From assembly GCA_025454915.1 (NCBI GenBank), contig JALONN010000002.1:186001-250000 (forward strand): DNA of 64,000 nt. Reading direction: 5' to 3'. The translations under genes were made by a program, and so were the position numbers. This DNA is from Raineya sp. GTDB taxonomy: Bacteria > Bacteroidota > Bacteroidia > Cytophagales > Thermonemataceae. Positions 42,218-50,771 of the stretch are shown here, in pieces (the first letter of the stretch is position 1; each line of letters begins with the position of its first letter). The notes below the pieces were generated by a model. The model made no database searches and had not been told where the DNA came from. It saw nothing but the letters and a program-made list of their open reading frames with translations.

Positions 42218-43037
42218 ATATCATACCTGCAATAAATTCTGCAATTGAATTAAGGCAGTCATCATCTTTCCAGTAACCAAAATGGCATAATGGATTCCAA
42301 GATTGTAGCCAATTACCAACATTGACCTCCACATCGTCAGTTACATTTTGCTGATAACTCTCACTTAAGTTTTTAAGAGGATAACCTAAAACATCATCTA
42401 CATCATAAAAATTATACCAACGGGCTCTGCTTTTTAAATCTTCGGGTAATGCCTTGGGTGGAAACTCAATAGCTTCTAAAGGGTGATAACCAATTGTAAA
42501 TAAAGGAATACTTGAGCCAAAAGTAAAAAAGCCAGAAAGTGTATTCATTCGTTCAAAATCGTTATCAGCCAAAATATCTAAATTATTCTCTTTATGTGCT
42601 TTTTGTCTGTCCCAGATATAATCAGAGATAATTTGTGTTCCAAAAGAGTGAGAAATTACAATAAGAGGTTTATCTTGTTTACCCAAATCTATATAAAGCT
42701 TTTCAATTGTTTCATGAATGTTTCGTTGTATTTTTTGATACATTCCGTTGCTTTTGTTAGGAGTACCTGCATAGGCAACAGCATCCCCTACATAACTGAT
42801 TAAAAATTTACGAAGTTTACCAAAATTGAGAGGCTCTCCATGAGATACATTTCTCCATAATTCTTCTTCATCAGGTTGTACTTCTGTAGCCCAAGTAGTA
42901 GGCATCATTTTTACAGCATCAGGGTTTTTATCAAAAAGTCTGATTTTCTCTTGTAAATCTTTAATGAAATCATTGGCATAGGCAGGGTTCTGATTTCCAA
43001 TACCGTGAACGATTAGTACACCTAATTTGAAGCTCAT
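42216..43037 (-). CDS. Alpha/beta-hydrolase-like protein (serine hydrolase)
   Basis: A 273-residue cytoplasmic protein with an alpha/beta hydrolase start (KLGVLIVHGIGNQNPAYANDF) and a nucleophile elbow ISHSFGTQ near residue 130. This is an SHSxG variant of GxSxG. Late acidic and His candidates are DVDDVLGYPLKN and CHFGYWKDD. The HGIGNQ opening resembles the large lipase-like hydrolases of unknown substrate. No signal peptide. It stands alone downstream of rpoZ with its own terminator on the left. Confidence 0.68.
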   Translation of the reverse strand: MSFKLGVLIVHGIGNQNPAYANDFIKDLQEKIRLFDKNPDAVKMMPTTWATEVQPDEEELWRNVSHGEPLNFGKLRKFLISYVGDAVAYAGTPNKSNGMYQKIQRNIHETIEKLYIDLGKQDKPLIVISHSFGTQIISDYIWDRQKAHKENNLDILADNDFERMNTLSGFFTFGSSIPLFTIGYHPLEAIEFPPKALPEDLKSRARWYNFYDVDDVLGYPLKNLSESYQQNVTDDVEVNVGNWLQSWNPLCHFGYWKDDDCLNSIAEFIAGMI

Positions 43038-43075
43038 ATGATATTTGTTTTTGGCAATTTATACAAAAAATAGAA

Positions 43076-43112
43076 ACAAAAAAATCACACAAAAAATATT
43101 GTGTGATTTAAT
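43076..43112 (-). terminator. Terminator downstream of rpoZ
   Basis: An 11-bp perfect stem (AAATCACACAA and TTGTGTGATTT) with a 6-base loop. On the minus strand it is followed by a T-run. It lies about 25 bases after the rpoZ stop. Confidence 0.8.
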
Positions 43113-43133
43113 TTATATAATCTTTTATGAAAA

Positions 43134-43496
43134 TTATTCACCTTGATTTTCATCAATGTATTTCCAAGTCAATTTATCTTCAATGAACTCTTCAGTAGCT
43201 ACTAAAGTAGCTTTAGGCATTCTTTCATAAAACTTAGAAATTTCAATCTGTTCTCTATTCTCAAAAATTTCTTCAAGATTATCGATTGGAGAAGAAAAAT
43301 CATTGAGTTTATTTGTTAATTCTTCTTTGGTTTTAACAGCAATTTGCTTTGCTCTTTGAGCAATAATAAAAACAGATTCATATACATTACCTGTTTTTTT
43401 AGCAATCTCAGACATATCTCTTGTAATCAGAGAAGCTGATGTGGTTGTTAGTTTTCCTGAATTTGCTGAACTGATAAGATTTTTGTTATTTTTCAT
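43134..43496 (-). CDS. rpoZ: DNA-directed RNA polymerase omega subunit
   Basis: A 120-residue Bacteroidota-type omega subunit, which helps assemble RNA polymerase around the beta-prime subunit. It shows SASLITRDMSEIAKKTGNVYESVFIIAQRAKQIA, where the helix with RAxQI is the conserved omega core, and EEFIEDKLTWKY at the C-terminus, which is specific to this phylum. Its start lies 11 bases inside the end of bamD (overlap 43486-43496), so translation is coupled. The bamD-rpoZ order is common in Bacteroidota. Confidence 0.88.
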   Translation of the reverse strand: MKNNKNLISSANSGKLTTTSASLITRDMSEIAKKTGNVYESVFIIAQRAKQIAVKTKEELTNKLNDFSSPIDNLEEIFENREQIEISKFYERMPKATLVATEEFIEDKLTWKYIDENQGE

Positions 43497-44352
43497 TTCC
43501 TTGCGAGTTGGGAGTTCTACTTTGGTTTTCTGGGTTGGATTTATTAGGGTTTTCCAACTTCTTGATTTCTTCTATTTGCTTTAAACAAGATTCATATAGA
43601 TTTTGGGCATCTTTTAAATACTTACTATTTGGATACTTGTACTTATATTCTTCATAAAAAGCAATAGCTTCATTAAATCGAGCTGTTTTTTTACTGATAA
43701 TACTCTGACGAGCTAAATTATAAGATGTTTCAAATTTTTTATAAGATACTTCTTCTATAAAATCTGAATCTGAGTAATCTTTTTCAAAATTGGCTAAAGA
43801 CTGTATTGCCGCTTTGTAGTTTTGGGTATTATAAAACAATAAAGCATTTTGATACGCTTTTAATTCTAACTTACTTCTCAATTCTTTAATAATTCCGTTA
43901 GCTTCTTCAATACGTTTGCTTTGCGGATAAGAATTTAGATAAGATTGTATGGATTGAATAGCTGAAAGAGTTGGTGTTTGATCTAACTCACTTTCAGGAG
44001 ATTGATTGTATAAGGAATAAGCATGTAAATATAAAGATTCTTCAGCCCATTCACTTCTTGGATAAGTTTCATAAAATCTTTTGAAATTATATGAAGCCAT
44101 TTCATACTGTTTCAGTTTGTAATAACAATTAGCTACTACAAACTGAGCCTTTTCGCCTTCTTTTTTACCTCTTAGAAGGGGTTCTATTTCCTCCAGTAAA
44201 ATTAAAGTATTATTGTATTCTTTCTTTTCGTAATAATTAATAGCAGCTTGATATTTTTCTAAAGGATCTTTACTCTTACGAATTTTATTAAATTTGCTAC
44301 ACGCAGAGAAAGTCAGTAATAATACCACCCACACTAAAAAAGCCTTCTTCAT
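43486..44352 (-). CDS. bamD: Outer-membrane assembly lipoprotein BamD
   Basis: A 288-residue lipoprotein with lipobox LTFSAC (Cys18). The body has TPR-type repeats of the BamD/YfiO family: DPLEKYQAAINYYEKKEYNN, VANCYYKLKQYEMASYNFKRF, then YPRSEWAEESLYLHAYSLY and LNSYPQSKRIEEAN. BamD supports BamA in folding outer-membrane proteins. The C-terminal 35 residues are Asn/Ser/Glu-rich and probably disordered. The rpoZ gene overlaps its end. Its promoter is at 44378-44408. Confidence 0.9.
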   Translation of the reverse strand: MKKAFLVWVVLLLTFSACSKFNKIRKSKDPLEKYQAAINYYEKKEYNNTLILLEEIEPLLRGKKEGEKAQFVVANCYYKLKQYEMASYNFKRFYETYPRSEWAEESLYLHAYSLYNQSPESELDQTPTLSAIQSIQSYLNSYPQSKRIEEANGIIKELRSKLELKAYQNALLFYNTQNYKAAIQSLANFEKDYSDSDFIEEVSYKKFETSYNLARQSIISKKTARFNEAIAFYEEYKYKYPNSKYLKDAQNLYESCLKQIEEIKKLENPNKSNPENQSRTPNSQGNEK

Positions 44353-44377
44353 AAAGAATTTATTGAAAAAATTTTTG

Positions 44378-44408
44378 CAAAGTTAAGTTAAAAATCAATG
44401 ATTTACAA
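44378..44408 (-). promoter_or_regulatory. Bacteroidetes-type promoter for bamD-rpoZ
   Basis: On the minus strand TTG (44408-44406) is followed after 20 bases by TAACTTTG (44385-44378), a full match to TTG-N19-21-TAnnTTTG. It is 25 bases before the bamD ATG and overlaps the end of the upstream gene. Confidence 0.55.
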
Positions 44409-44778
44409 CTAATTTTTTTGTAATCATATTTTTTCCGTCAATGGTCAGGGTATAAAAATATACACCTGTTCTTAAAGAAGAAGTTTGAATTACAACTTTA
44501 TTGTATTCTGATTGTAAACGATAAGAGGCAACTTCATTACCTAAAACATCATATAAGGCTATTTTAGCATCTACATTATTTTGTAATATTTGATAGCTGA
44601 AAGATACAAATTCGTTGGCAGGATATGGATAAGGGTTTGAAACACTTATTTGATGATTTTCGAATAATTTCCCTGTATTTGGAGGCACTACTTCAATAAT
44701 ACTGTTGGCACAAGCCTGAAAAGTAGAAACTCCTATTAATAAAAAAGTAATAAAAGTAAGTTTAAAGAATAATTTCAT
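44395..44778 (-). CDS. Minimal T9SS sorting-domain protein
   Basis: A 127-residue protein consisting of a signal peptide (about 1-24, ending QACANS) and then essentially only a type A T9SS sorting domain: VSNPYPYPANEFVSFSYQI, AKIALYDVLGNEVASYRL, and LRTGVYFYTLTIDGKNMITKKLVV. There is no passenger domain. T9SS would export it across the outer membrane, where the tail is usually removed. It could be a relic of a larger gene or a very small secreted factor. Its 3' end carries the bamD promoter. Confidence 0.75.
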   Translation of the reverse strand: MKLFFKLTFITFLLIGVSTFQACANSIIEVVPPNTGKLFENHQISVSNPYPYPANEFVSFSYQILQNNVDAKIALYDVLGNEVASYRLQSEYNKVVIQTSSLRTGVYFYTLTIDGKNMITKKLVVNH

Positions 44779-44930
44779 AGTAGTTCTGGTTTATGACATT
44801 TAATAGAAATTAAGATATATAAGTAACACTAAGACGCTATCATACAGCAAAAAGTTGCCTGATACTCAAAAAAAATGTCAAAATCCTTGCCAAAAACATA
44901 AAAATAAGCAATTAGAGTCTTATTTTTGTT

Positions 44931-44938
44931 AAAAAAAT
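44931..44938 (+). promoter_or_regulatory. -7 box close to trmH-like start (TATTTTTG)
   Basis: TATTTTTG fits TAnnTTTG and ends only five bases before the ATG at 44944. If used, the transcript would have almost no leader. No -33 TTG at the right spacing, so the call is weak. Confidence 0.3.
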
Positions 44939-44943
44939 TTTAT

Positions 44944-45483
44944 ATGAAAAAATTAGAAACTTCAGAAATACAAAGACTTTCAATAGAAGAGTTCCAAAAT
45001 ACTAGAAAAAACAACTTTGTAATTGTTTTAGATGATGTCAGAAGTTTGCATAATGTAGGTTCAACTTTTAGAACAGCAGATGCATTTGCTGCTGAAAAAA
45101 TATATTTGTGTGGTATTACAGGAACACCTCCCAATCGAGAAATACAAAAAACAGCTCTAGGTGCAACAGAGTCTGTTATTTGGGAATATGCTGATCATAC
45201 AATAGATACAATAAAAAAATTAAAAAATCAGGGATATACAATTATTAGCATCGAACAAGCTCATAATAGCACTTTTCTACAAAACTTTAACATAGATATT
45301 GATAAAAAATATGCATTAGTGTTTGGAAATGAAGTTTTTGGTGTGAATGCTGATGTAGTTGCAAACTCAGATATTTGCTTGGAAATACCACAGTTTGGAA
45401 CAAAACACTCTCTCAATGTTTCAGTAAGTGTTGGAATAGTATGTTGGCATTTTATTAATGGTCAACTAAAGACAACTAATTGA
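44944..45483 (+). CDS. SpoU/TrmH-family RNA 2'-O-methyltransferase
   Basis: A 179-residue SPOUT methyltransferase starting at the ATG at 44944; the upstream TTG frame start at 44926 is rejected. All three motifs are present: LHNVGSTFRTADAFAAEKI (motif 1), YALVFGNEVFGV (motif 2), and IPQFGTKHSLNVSVSVGI (motif 3, the trefoil knot). These enzymes methylate the ribose of tRNA G18 or rRNA positions using SAM. Without an N-terminal RNA-binding extension, it resembles tRNA-type TrmH homologues. The target cannot be read from sequence. Its end overlaps the convergent propeller gene by eight bases. Confidence 0.88.
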   Translation: MKKLETSEIQRLSIEEFQNTRKNNFVIVLDDVRSLHNVGSTFRTADAFAAEKIYLCGITGTPPNREIQKTALGATESVIWEYADHTIDTIKKLKNQGYTIISIEQAHNSTFLQNFNIDIDKKYALVFGNEVFGVNADVVANSDICLEIPQFGTKHSLNVSVSVGIVCWHFINGQLKTTN

Positions 45484-46510
45484 CAGTAAGCTTGAATATT
45501 TTACCTTTGTTGCCAACAGCCCAGCCAACTTTTCCATTTTGGGTAAAACGAACAGTGTTAAATCCTTCAGAAGAAATATTTTGCCAAGTTTTTCCTCCAT
45601 CCTTAGACATGTCTGTTCCATTTGTTCCCACACAAACATAAATGTCCTTTTTAACATGGCTAATACTAGAACGATAACCACTTGGCATACTCTTAGAAAT
45701 ATTCCAAGTTTTTCCTCCATTTTTTGTATAGATAGCAGTTTTACCAGATTCGTTGGGTAGGGTATAATCTCCTCCAACAGCTATACCATTATTTTTATCC
45801 TTAAATGCCATAGAAAAAATACCTTGTGAATTTTTTCCACTTAAAATAGGTGTAGAAAAACTTTTCCAAGTTTTTCCTTCATCACCAGAATATAAAACTC
45901 TAGATTCTTTTCCTCCTCCTGTACCAATCCAGATGTGTTTATTATTTTTAAAACGCATAATTGTTCCACTTGCTGCAAAACCAGCTTCATTTTCTTGAGG
46001 TTTTGGGAGTAAATTTCCTGTGTTTTCCCAAGAATCACCCATATTATTGCTTTTTAAAAGAACAAAATTCCCACTTTCGTCAGGATCTCCAAAAACGAAA
46101 CCAATTTTTTTATGGTCATAAAAACCAATATCATCTAAAAAGGCTTTTGGAGATTCATTTTGATAAACAGTGTTCCAAGATACTCCTCCATCTTCAGTCT
46201 TAAGAATATATGCAGGTGAACCAGCATTGATGATAAAAGCTTTTTTGTCATCAAAAGCTACAACATCCCTAAAATCTTTATCTTCAAAACCTGCTACAAT
46301 AATCTTTTGCCAAGTTTTTCCTCCATCTAAAGTCTTGATAACACTCCCTTTTGTGCCACTTGCCCAGATAATAGACTCATTGACAACCCACAAACCCCTA
46401 AAATGAGCATCTATAGGACTTTCTTGTGCTACTAAATCAATTTTGACAGTTTGTCCGAATATACTGACACTCCAAAAAAATAATGTAAAATATATATATA
46501 ATCCTTTCAT
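45476..46510 (-). CDS. Ycf48/BNR-type beta-propeller exported protein
   Basis: A 344-residue exported protein. A signal peptide (about 1-19, ending SIFGQ) is followed by six to seven propeller blades with repeated Asp-box turns (TLDGGKTWQK, TEDGGVSWN, SGDEGKTWK, TKNGGKTWN, SKDGGKTWQ). This is the photosynthesis-system-II-assembly (Ycf48)-like/sialidase-type fold. In Bacteroidota these are often called oxidoreductases, but there is no evidence for a redox centre here. It probably binds a partner in the envelope. A -7 box lies at 46563-46570. Confidence 0.78.
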   Translation of the reverse strand: MKGLYIYFTLFFWSVSIFGQTVKIDLVAQESPIDAHFRGLWVVNESIIWASGTKGSVIKTLDGGKTWQKIIVAGFEDKDFRDVVAFDDKKAFIINAGSPAYILKTEDGGVSWNTVYQNESPKAFLDDIGFYDHKKIGFVFGDPDESGNFVLLKSNNMGDSWENTGNLLPKPQENEAGFAASGTIMRFKNNKHIWIGTGGGKESRVLYSGDEGKTWKSFSTPILSGKNSQGIFSMAFKDKNNGIAVGGDYTLPNESGKTAIYTKNGGKTWNISKSMPSGYRSSISHVKKDIYVCVGTNGTDMSKDGGKTWQNISSEGFNTVRFTQNGKVGWAVGNKGKIFKLTVN

Positions 46511-46562
46511 AACTGATTGAATGTTAAATTATCTTGAAAATTTAGTAAAAATTTTAAGACTA

Positions 46563-46570
46563 CAAATTTA
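46563..46570 (-). promoter_or_regulatory. -7 box for propeller gene (TAAATTTG)
   Basis: TAAATTTG on the minus strand matches TAnnTTTG, 52 bases before the ATG at 46510. Confidence 0.4.
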
Positions 46571-46623
46571 TTTCTGGCATTTTGTTTGTAAAATCTATCG
46601 CAGTTTCAACTAAAAATTATAAT

Positions 46624-47286
46624 ATGAAAAAAATTAATCTTTTAACAATTGCAATTATTTTTGCTACAGCTATGAGTAGCTTTGCACAAACCTCTAAAGG
46701 TACATTGTTTATTGGAGGTGGTTTAGGTTTTACAAGTAAATCAGAAAAAGAAAAAACAAGTAGCTCCACCACAGATGGTGATAAAATTTTTTCATATTCT
46801 ATTAATCCTGGTGTTGGTTACTTCATATCCGATAAATTAGCATTAGGGTTAGATTTTGGATTTACGGGAGAAAATTCTACATCTACACAAAATATTATAG
46901 TTCCTGTAGAGGTAGAATTAAAAACTACTTTATTTAATATAACACCTTATGCACGTTATTACTGGATGGTAGGAGATAACTTTGGTTTTACAGGTACATT
47001 GGGTGTTGGGATTGGTAGTGGAACAACAAAAACAACAATAACAAATACAACAAATACAACTTCAAAAATATCAACTTTAGAGGTAGGTTTCAGACCAGGT
47101 ATTGTATTCTTCCCAACTAATAAAGTAGGTTTAGAAGCTAACTTTGGATTTGTAGGTTTTTCATCTCTTACTGATAAAGATCCTAATAATAGTTCAAATA
47201 AAACTATTACCTCAGAATTCGGTTTAGGAGCTAACTCCATTACTCCTGAATTGTCTTTAGGTTTCCGTTATTACTTAACAAAATAA
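46624..47286 (+). CDS. Outer-membrane beta-barrel protein
   Basis: The ATG at 46624 (MKKINLLTIAIIFATAMSSFAQT) supplies the signal peptide and is preferred to the longer frame. The 220-residue product is a small barrel: alternating strands rich in Gly and aromatic residues (GTLFIGGGLGFTSKS; YSINPGVGYFISDKLALGLDF; ITPYARYYWMVGDNFGFTG) ending in LGFRYYLTK, typical for PorT/OmpW-like outer membrane beta-barrel domains. Ser/Thr-rich loops hold the variable parts. Function unknown. A terminator follows. Confidence 0.8.
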   Translation: MKKINLLTIAIIFATAMSSFAQTSKGTLFIGGGLGFTSKSEKEKTSSSTTDGDKIFSYSINPGVGYFISDKLALGLDFGFTGENSTSTQNIIVPVEVELKTTLFNITPYARYYWMVGDNFGFTGTLGVGIGSGTTKTTITNTTNTTSKISTLEVGFRPGIVFFPTNKVGLEANFGFVGFSSLTDKDPNNSSNKTITSEFGLGANSITPELSLGFRYYLTK

Positions 47287-47305
47287 TAAACAAGATAAAA
47301 TCAAT

Positions 47306-47336
47306 AAAAAAGCAAGCATAACAGCTTGCTTTTTTA
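47306..47336 (+). terminator. Terminator after beta-barrel gene
   Basis: AAAAAAGCAAGC and GCTTGCTTTTTT form a 12-bp stem around ATAACA, 19 bases after the stop. Confidence 0.85.
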
Positions 47337-47379
47337 TTATATAATACTTTATAATAAGTATAACTTTGAAGAATAAAGC

Positions 47380-48363
47380 TTATCTTGGAACTTCAATGGA
47401 TTGTATAATCTGATTAATTACATCTTCAATACTCACTCCTTCTATTTCTTTTTCAGGGGTAAGCATAATTCTGTGTCTAAGAACAGAATAAACTAAATGT
47501 TTAATATCTTCTGGAGTAATAAAATCCCTTCCATCAATAGCTGCATATGCTTTAGAAGCATTGAGTAGGGCTAAAGAAGCTCTTGGTGAAGCTCCTAAAT
47601 ATAATGAATGATTATTTCGTGTACGATCTATTATTTGAGCTATATAGCTTAACAAATTATTTTCGACATGAATATCCTTGATGACTTTTCTGTATTTTAT
47701 AATTTCTTCCCCTGTTAGAACAGCCTCTATGTTTGATAGTTGAGAATTAGATTTTATAGAATTAGCTTTTTCTAAAATTCCGATTTCCTGACCAAGATTA
47801 GGATAATTGACTTGTATTTTAAATAAAAATCTGTCAAGTTGGGCTTCTGGCAACCTATAAGTACCTTCCTGTTCAATAGGGTTTTGAGTTGCTATAGTCA
47901 AGAAAGGAGGAGGTAAAATGTAAGTTGTGCCATCAAAAGTGATTTGCCTTTCTTCCATTACTTCAAAAAGAGCTGCTTGTGTTTTGGCAGGAGCTCTATT
48001 GATTTCATCAATCAATACCAAATTGCTAAAAATAGGACCTTTTCTAAATTCAAATTCTGAGGTTTTTAAATTAAAAATAGAAGTTCCTATTACATCAGAG
48101 GGCATTAAGTCTGGTGTAAATTGAATCCGTGAGAAATCAATAGCCATGATTTTAGCAAAAAGCTTTGCTGTAAGTGTTTTTGCGACACCAGGGACACCCT
48201 CAAGCAATATATGTCCATCAGCTAAAATAGCTGTTAACATCAAATCTATAACATCCTCTTGTCCAACAATTACTTTTCTAATTTCTGCTTTGATTTGACT
48301 CACTTTTGTTTGCAAGTCTCTAAGGTCTAATCTATTATCAAATAAATTTTCGTGATTCTCCAT
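47380..48363 (-). CDS. MoxR-family AAA+ ATPase
   Basis: A 327-residue AAA+ ATPase of MoxR type. Walker A is LLEGVPGVAKT; Walker B is LVLIDEINRAP; sensor 1 is IATQNPIEQEGTYRLPEAQLDRF; sensor 2 is SPRASLALL. MoxR ATPases act as chaperones, often with von Willebrand A (VWA) and DUF58 proteins encoded next to them. Here the upstream gene is a DUF350-like membrane protein and the downstream region ends in a terminator, so the usual DUF58/VWA/DUF4129 partners are missing from the immediate neighbourhood. A DUF4129-like protein is encoded at 26.1 kb. Confidence 0.92.
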   Translation of the reverse strand: MENHENLFDNRLDLRDLQTKVSQIKAEIRKVIVGQEDVIDLMLTAILADGHILLEGVPGVAKTLTAKLFAKIMAIDFSRIQFTPDLMPSDVIGTSIFNLKTSEFEFRKGPIFSNLVLIDEINRAPAKTQAALFEVMEERQITFDGTTYILPPPFLTIATQNPIEQEGTYRLPEAQLDRFLFKIQVNYPNLGQEIGILEKANSIKSNSQLSNIEAVLTGEEIIKYRKVIKDIHVENNLLSYIAQIIDRTRNNHSLYLGASPRASLALLNASKAYAAIDGRDFITPEDIKHLVYSVLRHRIMLTPEKEIEGVSIEDVINQIIQSIEVPR

Positions 48364-48390
48364 GATAAAAAAGATTGATAAAATCGAGTA

Positions 48391-48903
48391 TTATGTTCTA
48401 ATAGGCATTTCAGGGTAAGGTATTAAATTTTCTAAAAAGAAAATAATACTTCCTTTTACAAATAAAGTGATCACTATAATAATTGTGCCTACCAAAATAC
48501 CTACAGCAATATTATTATTACTAATTTCTTCTAATTCTTCGATTTCTGTATTGAGAAAATTAAAAAGGTACATCCCCAAGAAAATAACCAAAAATGAAAC
48601 TACAAATCCTACAGCTCCGAAAATAGTACCATATTTTACAACACTAAAAAAAACATCTGCTCCATTTTTTTCAAGCATTCTTACTGTAGCAATCATTTTA
48701 AAAGCAGGTTCTAGAACACCTGAAATAATGTAACCCACAGAAAAAATGACAGATGCAAGTAAAATTGCAAAAGAAGTATTTTGTGGGGTCATGTTGTATT
48801 TGCTACGAATAGCCCTGATAAACAGTCTTGTTGTACTGAATGTAACCAATAACCCTAAAATAAGAGATATTAGTAAATATACAATTGAAAGAAATATTTC
48901 CAT
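48391..48903 (-). CDS. DUF350-like membrane protein
   Basis: A 170-residue protein with four predicted spans (about 4-24, 42-63, 92-113, 135-157). The pair of segments NTSFAILLASVIFSVGYIISG and EISNNNIAVGILVGTIIIVI repeat each other, with the Asn-N-x-A pattern of DUF350 (YjfL-type) proteins that occur as internal duplicates. Function unknown. It lies 28 bases downstream of the LpoA-like gene and 27 bases before the MoxR gene, so the three may form one operon. Confidence 0.65.
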   Translation of the reverse strand: MEIFLSIVYLLISLILGLLVTFSTTRLFIRAIRSKYNMTPQNTSFAILLASVIFSVGYIISGVLEPAFKMIATVRMLEKNGADVFFSVVKYGTIFGAVGFVVSFLVIFLGMYLFNFLNTEIEELEEISNNNIAVGILVGTIIIVITLFVKGSIIFFLENLIPYPEMPIRT

Positions 48904-48931
48904 AAAAATGCAGTTTTAATAAGCTTAAAAA

Positions 48932-50677
48932 TTATCGGTTACCATCTCTTCTAGGTTCTGGTTTTTCTTCAAAAAGAGGGTTTACAACAATTAGTTTTTT
49001 TTCCGAATATTTTAATATAGGAATATACTGATTATCTCTTTGTTTATCTCCAAAAATATAGCCTCTGTAAGTTCGCTTAAAATCTTCATTATCCACAACT
49101 TTTTTATAAAAATTATCTTTGCTCTCATAAAGAGTTCTAATAAAAGTTCTTGTAACATCATAACCCTTGTGTGTAGCAAGAGGTGGAGCAACCATGTTAC
49201 TGTACATTTCTACATGACGAACTTTTAAATTGTACTGAATTTTTAATTTATCCTTTTCTCCACCCAATCTTGTGTAATCAGGATCTATGAAATGTACTTT
49301 TTGTGCTTCCAAGTCTTGAGGTTTTATTTCAGCAAATTTTTTCCAAGCAAGTGTAGTAAGAATAGGTACATTAGGCATTTTTTCTTTCATTTGCTCCAGA
49401 ATTTTTTCGGCAGCAGCTTGGCTTGGACTTGCTACAAAAATATATGCTACATCTTTATTTTCAGGTTTTGCTAATATTTCTTCAATTTGAGGAATGGTAG
49501 TAACAGAAAGTTTATGTTGAACAAGAACTTGCCCACCTAAACGTTCAATTTCTGCTTTATGAGCATTCATAAGTTTTACATCGTCAACAAGGTCACTATG
49601 AAAAATGATAACTTTTTTACCAAATGTTTTAATGGCAAATCCTGCAGATTGTTTCCCTTGTGTTTCAACTGTTGGTTGTAAAAAATAGGCATTCTTACTA
49701 TTCAAAAATTTTGAACTACTTAAAAAAGGATTGATAATGGGTATATCTTTCTTTTCAGCTATTTCGAGTGCTTTTGCAAAATCTTCATCATAAAAAGGTC
49801 CAACAAACATATCAATTCTTGCAAATTCGTTTTTCTTGTACATAAGTTCGAGTGTATCAGGGTTCTGATAAACATCGTATACTAATAAATTTACAAATAC
49901 TCTGGAAGTATCCAATTGTCTTTTTGCGATACGCATTCCATGATAAAAATCTATTCCTAAAGAGGTAGCTGTAGTTCTTTTTTTAGGGTCTTTGTAATCT
50001 TTAAAATTAATAGGTAAGAAAACGCCTACATTCAATGTATCTTTAAAGGCTCTTTTTGAGCCTTTAGAAACTTTTTGTAAACGAGTTTTTTCAGGTCGGT
50101 TAAGTCCATGTTTCTCAACTAAATTATCAATTAGGTCTAAGTCAGAAGGTTCTATAGACTCTGCGGCAAGTTTATCTACCAATACCTGAGCTACTTGTTT
50201 ATCTTTTGGATAAACAATTTGAAGATTTTTTAAAGCACTGATTTCTCTTTTACCCAAGTAAAAAGACTTCATTTCGTTGGCATCTTTTGCTACAGATGCA
50301 TCTTTAATTTTTTCAATATAAGTAAGAGCGATGTTATCTTCTTTACGTTCAAAAGCAATATTGGCTTGCAGATATAATGCTTCTTGCATTTTATCCCAAT
50401 TAGGAAATTTTTCTGAAAGACTTTCCAGAGATTTTTCAGCTTCTTTATATTTTTTCAAATTAAAATTACAAAGAGCAGTATAAAAATAAGCATATTCTCT
50501 ATATACATTACCTTTTGTTGGTTTTAAGAGAGGGTCAAAAGCTGTAAGAGCCTCTTGATATTGTTTTGCATTGAGTGCTGTTTTACCCTTTTGGTATTGA
50601 GCTGTCAATTTTTTATTTTGAGCTACAACAGATAATTGTAAGACAAGTATAGTTATTACAAAAAAAAGTTTTTTCAT
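48932..50677 (-). CDS. LpoA-like TPR + type I periplasmic-binding protein
   Basis: A 581-residue exported protein. A signal peptide (about 1-19) precedes TPR-like helical repeats (about 25-190, TALNAKQYQEALTAFDPLL) and then a type I periplasmic-binding domain (about 215-560, LNVGVFLPINF; DMFVGPFYDEDFAKALEIA; IINPFLSSS). This two-part build matches LpoA/LppC, the outer-membrane activator of penicillin-binding protein 1A in Gammaproteobacteria. A lipobox Cys is absent here. A role in peptidoglycan synthesis control is plausible; an amino-acid-binding function is the alternative. Confidence 0.7.
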   Translation of the reverse strand: MKKLFFVITILVLQLSVVAQNKKLTAQYQKGKTALNAKQYQEALTAFDPLLKPTKGNVYREYAYFYTALCNFNLKKYKEAEKSLESLSEKFPNWDKMQEALYLQANIAFERKEDNIALTYIEKIKDASVAKDANEMKSFYLGKREISALKNLQIVYPKDKQVAQVLVDKLAAESIEPSDLDLIDNLVEKHGLNRPEKTRLQKVSKGSKRAFKDTLNVGVFLPINFKDYKDPKKRTTATSLGIDFYHGMRIAKRQLDTSRVFVNLLVYDVYQNPDTLELMYKKNEFARIDMFVGPFYDEDFAKALEIAEKKDIPIINPFLSSSKFLNSKNAYFLQPTVETQGKQSAGFAIKTFGKKVIIFHSDLVDDVKLMNAHKAEIERLGGQVLVQHKLSVTTIPQIEEILAKPENKDVAYIFVASPSQAAAEKILEQMKEKMPNVPILTTLAWKKFAEIKPQDLEAQKVHFIDPDYTRLGGEKDKLKIQYNLKVRHVEMYSNMVAPPLATHKGYDVTRTFIRTLYESKDNFYKKVVDNEDFKRTYRGYIFGDKQRDNQYIPILKYSEKKLIVVNPLFEEKPEPRRDGNR

Positions 50678-50703
50678 GATTTATAAGTCGGTACATTTTT
50701 GTG

Positions 50704-50711
50704 CAAATGTA
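50704..50711 (-). promoter_or_regulatory. -7 box for LpoA-like gene (TACATTTG)
   Basis: TACATTTG on the minus strand matches TAnnTTTG, 26 bases before the ATG at 50677. No spaced TTG is seen. Confidence 0.4.
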
Positions 50712-50771
50712 AGGATAAAACAGCAAAGAGAAAAGAAAAACAAATACTATAATCTTTTTTATTTGAGATAA

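Noticed and set aside
45466..46406. Several frames with repeated EEKLG or FPPS-like segments
   Set aside because: They mirror the repeated Asp-box codons of the propeller gene on the minus strand and have no independent features.
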